A stretch of 64,000 nt of DNA, taken from NCBI GenBank assembly GCA_025504975.1, contig JANUWI010000004.1, positions 372,001 to 436,000 of the forward strand, given 5' to 3'. The DNA comes from Plenodomus lindquistii (Eukaryota > Ascomycota > Dothideomycetes > Pleosporales > Leptosphaeriaceae). This document shows positions 56,573 through 64,000 of this stretch, one piece after another; positions within the stretch are counted from its first letter, which is position 1, and each line of letters opens with the position of its first letter. A model generated the notes under the pieces. That model was not told the DNA's origin, ran no database searches, and saw only the letters and a list, made by a program, of their open reading frames with translations. A program made the translations under genes and the position numbers.

Positions 56573-58687
56573 ATGTGTCGGATCGAGGAGCGTGTTTACA
56601 TTGGCACCGACGGCCATCGTTCCATGTTTGAGGAGTCTTTTCCGTGCGACAAGTCGCGGAATGGGAAGCTGTGTTCCAAAGTAAAGAAGAAAACATTGGA
56701 GTATCATAGGAAAAGCGGCTCACTTTCCCGCGATAACACACCATCGCCGGGTAACCCACCCACACCCACTGGTACAGGCGCATACGTGATCCAGCACATT
56801 CGACCGTCCAGCAATAGTGGCCGTCCCTCTACTCGAGATGGACACAAGAGTGCCGCTCCAGAGATCACCATCAACTTTAACTCGAAGAAGGACAATGGCA
56901 AGAGATACTCTGGCATCACGGTGTCGGCAAAGCCTCAGAAGCGTTCGTCGCTTACCGTCAACCCTCTTGAATCGAGCGATCTGATTGAGGACTTCATTGG
57001 CTTGGATGGTTCGCACCCTATCCGGACTGGGTTCCCGGACGCTCCCTTACCTACACCAACCACATTTGGACACCCCAACAGCTACATGCCTCCACCATCC
57101 CACTCCTATCACCATCGTCAAACATCCTCGACGTCATCTTTCAATCTTCCAAGTCAAGCACCCTCGCTTTATGGTACTTCAGACCTGGATTATGAGTCGC
57201 CCGACAGCCGCCGCGGCACGAGACAGCCCCTGAACATCATTCAGCATCAGACCCCTACCATGTCTCCGTCTTCTACATCACGTGCCTCTGCTATGAAGGC
57301 ACCACCGCCATACCATACTTCGGTTGCTACACCACGCGCCCCTGGATACGATGCCCATCTTCCTGACAACCTCTACCCCCTTGACCACGGCGAGCTAGCC
57401 GATCGTTCTGCCTCGTCTTACGCAAGTTCAGGTGCACCTGAAAACACTCGCAAAAGCAAGGATCATGATGAGCGACACAGGAAGCAAGAAGAACAGCGTA
57501 GACGTGAAGACGAGTGGGATCGCCGAATTGCCGAGGAAGCTGCGAGGGAGAACGCTAAGCAGGTCCGATTTAAACTTGAGCGTCCGGCAGCCAGGGAGCG
57601 GGAGAAGGCTGAAACGGCATATGCTGAGAAGGAAAAAGATAGGGCGCAGGCTAGGGAAGATGCTCGACGGCGGGAGCGGAAAGAGCGTGAGAAGAAGGAC
57701 CGTGAAGCGCGCGAAGCGGAAGAGAAGCAGCGCAAGAAGGAGCGTGAAGCTGAGGAGAAGCAACGCAAGAAACAAGAACGCGAGGACGAAGAAGCTAGGC
57801 AACGACTGAGGGTTGAGCGTGAAGCAGAGGAAGAAGCTAGGCGTCGCAAGAAGGAGACATTGAGGTCTCCGACGATCAAGCAAGAGGTCAAGCCTGTGCC
57901 TCGAACACGCAAAGCATCGATGACTCAGGACCAAATCGCGGAACAGCGACTTCTTCTAGCCGCAGAACAACGGCACATGGAAGACGAAAAGCAGGCTGCA
58001 ATCCTTCGCGAACGGGAAGAACATAACGCACTTCTTCGTCAACAACAAGAGACTCGAGAGTACTTTGATCCGCGTGGTGGAGACCGATCACTTGGACGTC
58101 GTGGATCAATCTCACAGCAGTCCCCCATGATGCCCTCACCTAGTCTTACGAGGTCAGGTAGCCATCGCCGGTCCAGCATTCACCAGGCCAACTTGCCTAA
58201 CGTCAACACCCAAATCGCCCAAGATTACTCCACACGACCTCCCGCAATCCGGCAAAAGACCGGCCCCCCAGTCTCATACTTCAACCAAACCCAAGGCTCC
58301 AATCGTCCCCCTTCCACACGCCGACCTTCCTTTGCGCAAGACACCGCACCCCCTTCTGCACGCATACGTCGGGATTCTGGCTCTAGCATCGCCAATGCTT
58401 TTGTTCAGGATCGGCCTGTGCTGTCGCCTTCCCTGAGTTCATCGGATCCTTGGGATATTCGCAACGTCCAGGCTGCCCTGCCTACCGGCCGACCGAATCG
58501 CGAAACCCGCTCCAACACAATGGAGCAGCGCGGCCAGGAAGTCATCAATAGGTCAGTGTCCAAGGCACAACAGGCAACGCAAGCTATGTATCAGAATGCG
58601 AGTGTCTTTGATGATGACGACGATGACGACGACTCGGAGGACGGGTACGATGCTTATGCTGTTAGCCCTAGGCGTAGAAAGCCGTGA
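56573..58687 (+). CDS. uncharacterised protein with long charged coiled coil
   Basis: Single exon of 704 residues. The N-terminus MCRIEERVYIGTDGHRSMFEE with Cys in SFPCDKSRNGKLCSKV is of a type I recall from conserved filamentous-ascomycete proteins, but I cannot name it. A Ser/Thr/Pro-rich disordered region runs to about 290. A strongly charged Arg/Glu/Lys helix lies at about 295-430 and is likely a long single helix or coiled coil. A second disordered part with RRSS/RRPSF sites (possible basophilic kinase sites) follows, then an acidic Asp run near 687 and a basic end. No enzymatic motif. Confidence 0.85.
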   Translation: MCRIEERVYIGTDGHRSMFEESFPCDKSRNGKLCSKVKKKTLEYHRKSGSLSRDNTPSPGNPPTPTGTGAYVIQHIRPSSNSGRPSTRDGHKSAAPEITINFNSKKDNGKRYSGITVSAKPQKRSSLTVNPLESSDLIEDFIGLDGSHPIRTGFPDAPLPTPTTFGHPNSYMPPPSHSYHHRQTSSTSSFNLPSQAPSLYGTSDLDYESPDSRRGTRQPLNIIQHQTPTMSPSSTSRASAMKAPPPYHTSVATPRAPGYDAHLPDNLYPLDHGELADRSASSYASSGAPENTRKSKDHDERHRKQEEQRRREDEWDRRIAEEAARENAKQVRFKLERPAAREREKAETAYAEKEKDRAQAREDARRRERKEREKKDREAREAEEKQRKKEREAEEKQRKKQEREDEEARQRLRVEREAEEEARRRKKETLRSPTIKQEVKPVPRTRKASMTQDQIAEQRLLLAAEQRHMEDEKQAAILREREEHNALLRQQQETREYFDPRGGDRSLGRRGSISQQSPMMPSPSLTRSGSHRRSSIHQANLPNVNTQIAQDYSTRPPAIRQKTGPPVSYFNQTQGSNRPPSTRRPSFAQDTAPPSARIRRDSGSSIANAFVQDRPVLSPSLSSSDPWDIRNVQAALPTGRPNRETRSNTMEQRGQEVINRSVSKAQQATQAMYQNASVFDDDDDDDDSEDGYDAYAVSPRRRKP

Positions 58688-59079
58688 GTTTGTTTAGCTC
58701 GCGAGTCTCTGTTTCTACGCATCGTGCGATTTAGATGTTGGCGTTTCGTTACTGCGTGGAAGTTTTTTTTTTTCTTTTTTCCTTTTTTTGGCGTCGTTGA
58801 TACCCGCTGCTTGTTATTATACCCCTTGATTACGTTTCTCAAAATCGAATAGATATGGTCTTGCTTCAGTGTTTATCATATGCGTTCTTGGTTGCATGCA
58901 GGATACTCCATTAGATTTCATTATGCATGTTATCATTACCTTTTACCCAACGTTGCCAATCCATACCTTCACGCCATGACCTCTAGACGGCTGGTACAAC
59001 GCCAAACGTATATTCTCCTCGCCACCTCACTTCTTCTTCCCTTCATACAAATACACCCATTCTCATTCCATCCATCGAT
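58688..59079. other. convergent intergenic region with T-rich tract
   Basis: Lies between two convergent 3' ends. A T-rich tract at 58763-58789 may serve in 3'-end formation of the plus-strand gene. No gene supported. Confidence 0.6.
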
Positions 59080-60957
59080 TCAAAAACTATCCTTCTTCAC
59101 CCTCAACGCCCTAATAACCCGCCACTCCTCCGCAGTCAACTCATCCGCAACCCCCACCCCACCACCTCCCCCCTTTCCCCCCTTAGTCCTAGCCTTTTTC
59201 CTCCTGGGTTTCGCGTCAGGATCTATGATCTGGGCTTTGCGCGGCGCCTTGCTGGATGCAGACTTGATACTGAGTCGAGATCGAGACGCAGGAGGACCGC
59301 GGCTAGGGCGTTCGATGATTTTGACATCAGGATTAGAATCCGTGTCGCTGTGTACTTCGACAGGGGCTTCGTATTCATCGTCGTCGCCACCATCATCATC
59401 ATCTTCATCCTCAGCGTTGCCCTCCCTATCCGTAACATCACCGTCCTGCATCTCACACGCCTCTCGTTTCAAACCCCGAGTACACAATCTCTCAACCACA
59501 GTCAATCCCTCTTTCTCCTGTTCCCCCTCCCCATCCTCCTCTTCATCCTCAGTATCCCCCTCATCCTCCGTCTCCCACTCATCCCGCTCCCCCTCCTCCA
59601 CAATCCTCAACTCCTTAAAATGCCTATTCAAAAACAAACTCGTCTCCATGATATCATGCCAACTGCGCTGATCGCGCACAACCTCGCTGTACCGACAAGT
59701 ATACATTTCGCGCTGGTAATTGTGCCAATCGGGCGGGACGCAGATGCCCAGCTTGCCGTACAGAGATTTAAGTTGGCGGCGAGGAAGAAGCGTCCAGACG
59801 AGGGCTGTGAGGTGCGATGTCGGACTGAGAAGGTAAGGGGAAGCAGATAGCAGGGCGAAGAGTTGAGCGCGGTGTGTGAGCAGGGCGGTATATCCCGTGT
59901 CTTTTGTGTCGGAGCTGGCGCTGGGAGTTGGAACGCAAACGCACCCACGCATCATATCCCGCATATACCGACTCATCTCCACACCACCCAGCGGGCCTTC
60001 CCACCCCTCACAAACCGGCGCAACATATGCGACCGCACTTACACTATGCGTCCGCCCCGTCGTAACACCCACACGCGGATCAACCTGCCCCATCCACCTC
60101 ACCTTCACAGGTTCGAATTTCCTGCGCTCACGCGGGGACAGCGTAACCAGATGCGCGAGAAAAGCAGAAATATCGATGTCTAACCCGCTACGTCCCATGA
60201 GTTCTGCCGCACGTCGTTTAGACCCGGAATTCGGGGTGAAAACGACGGGGGAGGAGAGAACGTGGTGCAGCGTTAGGGACTGTAATTCCGCAACAGCGAG
60301 GTGCAGAGTGGCGGATAGCATGGCGGCGAGGTGGGCGGGGCTGTCGTTGTCGTTTGGGACGGAGCTGCGGAGAACTTTCCACGGCGCCATTGTGGTTGCT
60401 GTCTCGTCAGCGTTTCCGCAGTGAGCCTGGGATAAAGGTGGAGGAGGGTCGTGGATACTGGCCAGAGGCGTGTATGTTAGCACGTGCTCCTCGTTTTTAC
60501 TCTGTAGGTCCCGCCATTCTTTCAATTTGTCTATGTCGGGTGAAGTGGGCGATTCGAGCCAGACACGCGGGACCCATTGTGGGTAGTATTCTACGCGTAT
60601 TTGGGCTCCTTGTTGGGCGATTATGCGGCGGATAGGGGGATGCGGATCCAGATTCGCACGGGTTGGGTCGAGAGATGGGTCGTGTGGTTGTGATGGTGGG
60701 GGGAGGAGGTTGTAAGTAAGTATCGCGTTGTTGCGGTCCAGGGACGCTCGTGGGCTTAGTATTACTGTAGAAGCTCTTTTGTTCTCGCCATCATGTATTC
60801 TGACAATGTCGATGACATCGCTGTTCGGATCGTCGGGGTGATTCGCAAAACGGCGACTGCTACTGCTGTTACGGCTGATGTCGCTGTTTGGCTGTTCACC
60901 CTCCTCATCCGATATTCCGTGCCGCCAACGACCAGCACTCCCAGCGTGATGATGCAT
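59080..60957 (-). CDS. uncharacterised fungal protein with acidic tail
   Basis: Function unknown. Single-exon frame of 625 residues from the ATG at 60957. A disordered N-terminus is followed by a region at about 100-400 with RRIIAQQGAQIRVEYYPQWVPRVWLESP and LSPRERRKFEPVKVRWMGQVDPRVG, and then LPRRQLKSLYGKLGICVPPDWHNYQREMY-like text. A very acidic Glu/Asp stretch at about 455-545 ends in a basic, nuclear-signal-like segment (KPRRKKARTKGGKGG). The final residues, LTAEEWRVIRALRVKKD, form a short helix. The combination of an acidic tract and a basic patch suggests a nuclear protein, but that is inference. Confidence 0.82.
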   Translation of the reverse strand: MHHHAGSAGRWRHGISDEEGEQPNSDISRNSSSSRRFANHPDDPNSDVIDIVRIHDGENKRASTVILSPRASLDRNNAILTYNLLPPPSQPHDPSLDPTRANLDPHPPIRRIIAQQGAQIRVEYYPQWVPRVWLESPTSPDIDKLKEWRDLQSKNEEHVLTYTPLASIHDPPPPLSQAHCGNADETATTMAPWKVLRSSVPNDNDSPAHLAAMLSATLHLAVAELQSLTLHHVLSSPVVFTPNSGSKRRAAELMGRSGLDIDISAFLAHLVTLSPRERRKFEPVKVRWMGQVDPRVGVTTGRTHSVSAVAYVAPVCEGWEGPLGGVEMSRYMRDMMRGCVCVPTPSASSDTKDTGYTALLTHRAQLFALLSASPYLLSPTSHLTALVWTLLPRRQLKSLYGKLGICVPPDWHNYQREMYTCRYSEVVRDQRSWHDIMETSLFLNRHFKELRIVEEGERDEWETEDEGDTEDEEEDGEGEQEKEGLTVVERLCTRGLKREACEMQDGDVTDREGNAEDEDDDDGGDDDEYEAPVEVHSDTDSNPDVKIIERPSRGPPASRSRLSIKSASSKAPRKAQIIDPDAKPRRKKARTKGGKGGGGGVGVADELTAEEWRVIRALRVKKDSF

Positions 60958-62371
60958 GGTCACACAACTCCGAAACCGATCCCGTCACTTCGGGAATATT
61001 GTAAAAGTATAGCGGCTGTTTCGCAGAGTACAAGGAAGACAAGGACTCTTGACCCACGGAACAAAAAGCTGGTTCTACAGTGGTGGTCGCGGGATATTTC
61101 GAATTATGTTGCTGATTGTCATGTTTGCTGTGGTGAGACATGGAAACGCGGAGAAATGCAGTGGTCAAAGAGAAACGTATTGTTTGCGATACTGAGATCC
61201 GGGAGCAATTCAACCTGAGAACACGCAAACTTGAGCGCATGTGACGGTGCAGACTGTGATGGCTTGCGTTATGTGCCAACATGGTAGGTCCTCGGGGGGG
61301 AGAGGGGATTCAAGGTTTTTTTGACATTTGTGAGGGATTTCATGAGTTCTGGATATTAGGGAGCCATTGGGACATTTGGACAAAGGCGTAGCGAGCCGTG
61401 GATGATGAATGGCCTTCACGATTGAGAATATGAGATACATATTCTGTAGGCGGGTAAGATGGCTTTGGTGTGGTTGACTACCCATCTCCTTGAAGGCGAG
61501 ATTAGACTCATGAATGTTGACTGGACCATGCGAGCAGCTTCAGTAAAGCGTTAGGATGCGAAGCTGCTGCGGTCTTATGCGTTAGTAGGATCCCATTTGT
61601 CCGTGTTCAAAGCATGTTCTTGCTTCGCCATAAGGAAATTCGACCGACATGGATTCTGCACAGATGTCTATAGACTTAGCTCAATGTACCCAAGATTATC
61701 GCACGATTAGGAGTATTCAAAACTCACCTCCATCTGATGTGTTGTTGCAAAGACAAGGCGGGTTGTAGGTAGAGAATCATGCGTTTAGTCCCTCGCGCCT
61801 TTCCGCTTTCGGAAAGGCGATCCAACTCGGTTTGTTCAAGGAGCATGCAATCGCTAATTTGACCCTGGATGTGCGGTGGCGGCTAAGCTAAGATTCTTCA
61901 CATTCCTGGAAAACTGATCGACCGCATCTATATGCTGAAGGCATGCTGGCGGGTGGCCCTTGTTGTAAACCTTGGCGCTCCGTGTACACTGTTGTTGCCA
62001 CCACTGCAGTTTGTACATGTTATAGTGATATCAGAATCGGTGAGTTAGATCATAGAACCTTTGCGAGTGACTATAACGCTTCCACAGCTCAGTGAAATGC
62101 GAAAGTGAGAGCTTGTTGCACCGCACCTAAATCCACGTTGTCGTCTCGTTGGCTTTAGGCCTCTTTGGAGATGTGTTGAGTATGTTGTACGCTGCCAGCA
62201 TGATATCTATGTTGATTCGAGTATCAGTTCCTATCATCCCATTCAACATCGCCCGAAAATTTCGAGCACGCAGTTGACTGGGATGAGGAGGTTCATTGAT
62301 TAACAGGGAGAAAGAAAGGGTGATATGAGCGAGTATCCGGATATATTCGCGATCTCGATTGCTTAGCCCCC
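60958..62371. other. intergenic, about 1.4 kb
   Basis: Low-coding, A+T-leaning sequence between the acidic-tail protein and the HET gene. Contains nothing I can name. Confidence 0.55.
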
Positions 62372-64000
62372 GTGTTTGATTCCAATTCGGCAGATTTGTG
62401 TACTGGGTGTGAAGATCTCATGGCCAGGGTTCTTTCAACCTTTGAACCACTACAGAAGCTGCGCCACGAGTGTGTCTTTGAATACTGTTTACCCGAACCA
62501 TATCCAAAGACAATAGCAAATATCGTTTTTGCCTTGTGCTGCGGTCAGGTTCCGCCGGCTCTGATTGCGAGGGAAAGAGCCAATCACGAAATAACACAGC
62601 CTCATGCAGCAGGCAGCAGCGTGGTGGCTTTCTCTTCACTACTTCAACAACGTACATGTTTCACGTTGCTAGAGGGTGCACCTCCAACAAACGACGTTTT
62701 GACGAGTACACTGTGAGATGCTCATCATAGTCCCTACCCACCAACTCTGATATTCGCTATTTGGAAAGGAGGCTGGCACACCGGCATATCTAGCTGCGGG
62801 CTCTGCACACTCATACAGGATGATAAAGATGACATGATGTTAACATTAAACCACGATCGCGAAGGAGTATCAATCAGCCCCAGCAAAGTGGACACGACCG
62901 CACATGCCCACTCACCATACTGTAGACTTGAGGGTTTCCAAACACGCCTCGTCGACATCCAGCCAGGTGGATCCGCAGAACCGATAGCAATTACTCTTCG
63001 AGTTGTTGCTCTGCGAGATCATCCTCCCTATGAGGCGTTGTCCTACGTCTGGAATCCGACCGATGGTACTATCGGCAAGAACAAGCCAACCCAACCCATC
63101 ATTGTAAATGGTGCTGACTACACCCCATTGTCAATTGGGGCCAACCTTGATTCTGCAATCCGCCACCTGCGGCACCAAAGTCGAAAGCGAACTCTTTGGA
63201 TCGACGCGCTGTACATAGATCAGCATTCCACGCGTGAGAGAAACCACCAAGTCGGTCTTATGGGCAGAATCTACAGCGCAGCCGAGAAAGTATTGGTATG
63301 GCTTGGGCCCGAATGGCGAGATAGCGATTCCGTCATGAGAGTCGTAGCCACAGGTGGTTTGTCAAGACAGACATCGAGTGTACTGAGATTTCTTGACAGC
63401 TTGCCAGATCTACTAAAACGTAGCTGGTTCACACGGGTGTGGATTGTAAAAGAACTGGTTCTGTCACGACGGGATCCCACAATATGCTGCGGAGCGTCTC
63501 AGATCAATTGGGCAATCTTTGTCTCGTTTTTACATCGTTTACACCGCGTTTGTGGCGGACTCGAGGGATTCGAAAACGTTAAACCACTTTCGATACATCT
63601 CGGCAACCACCACGACAGCTTCTTCGAACTCATTGGTGAGCTCTTGAAAGTGAACAGCTTCGCCTCCACTCTGGCGAATATGCGTTCGAGGCTGGAAACC
63701 GTTCTCAAGCTTGCCAGCGCTCGTGCCGATGGGCCCAGGGTAAATTTCACAACGCAATTCATTCGCACACGCCATTTGGATGCTACTGATCCGCGAGATT
63801 GGCTTTTTGGAATACTGGGCATTTCCACTTTCAAGTTTGATCCTATCGTTGTGGACTATAGTGTGGGCTCTCTTCACGTCCTAGCGGAAGCGCATGCCAG
63901 AGCAAAGCTCGAGGATGCAGCCACATATGAGAAACATCGTGCGTCAATTTTCCATGAACTTGAAGCTTCGGCTCTTCCTACCCTTCCCAATATTCCCCCC
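62372..64000 (+). CDS. HET-domain protein, partial (runs off the window)
   Basis: Heterokaryon-incompatibility-type protein. Only the 5' part is present. From about 62720 to the window end one frame is open without a stop. It reads the HET signatures YEALSYVWNP, then IIVNGADYTPLSIGANLDSAIRHLR, RTLWIDALYIDQ, then GRIYSAAEKVLVWLGPEW and RSWFTRVWIVKEL. The domain's usual IDAICINQ is IDALYIDQ here. A Cys motif SCGLCTLIQ precedes it, as in many HET proteins. An upstream exon in 62372-62716 (DLCTGCEDLMARVL) may supply the N-terminus, but I could not fix the joint or the start codon, so the left boundary is a guess. HET proteins trigger cell death on fusion of unlike strains. Confidence 0.78.

Noticed and set aside
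1..64000. CRISPR arrays, bacterial operons, phage or IS elements
   Set aside because: None seen; introns and gene families are eukaryotic throughout.

Overview
The window reads as nuclear DNA of a filamentous ascomycete (Pezizomycotina). Genes are dense and on both strands. Most are split by short introns of about 45-95 nt with GT-AG borders, and the protein families are typically fungal: Zn2Cys6 factor, LaeA-like methyltransferase, HET domain, BBC1 and MRP51. The protein flavour suggests Dothideomycetes, perhaps Pleosporales, but that is a guess from memory and not shown by the sequence. I support 27 protein genes and no RNA gene. Exon borders were worked out by hand from reading frame and splice signals.

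Left, 0.5-10.4 kb: Cu/Zn superoxide dismutase, transaldolase, a single-pass DUF7820-like membrane protein, a 2-kb gene-poor stretch, a four-helix membrane protein, and a lysophosphatidate acyltransferase of glycerolipid synthesis.

11.3-27.2 kb looks accessory. It holds a short-chain dehydrogenase, a LaeA-like methyltransferase divergent from a cytochrome P450, a Zn2Cys6 regulator, a small ankyrin protein, a secreted SMP-30/gluconolactonase-like enzyme and an MFS exporter. These are tailoring, regulation and export functions without a PKS, NRPS or terpene synthase in view, so this may be a small backbone-less metabolic or detoxification cluster.

28.4-39.3 kb: queuine tRNA-ribosyltransferase with a 10-nt microexon, an unrecognised 437-aa protein, an AT-rich island carrying a 150-bp foldback element, a small membrane/coiled-coil protein, an amidase, and a thiamine-diphosphate enzyme of the acetolactate-synthase type.

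39.8-61 kb is mostly housekeeping: a small membrane protein, ribosomal protein S17, vacuolar Ca2+/H+ exchanger, M28 aminopeptidase, the actin-patch protein BBC1 divergent from the Pol II CTD phosphatase RTR1/RPAP2, mitoribosomal MRP51, and two fungal proteins of unknown role. The right edge cuts a HET-domain gene.

Most notable: the microexon encoding the active-site DSGG of the tRNA-guanine transglycosylase, two GC-AG introns that share the donor GCATGT, the foldback element, and the putative cluster.
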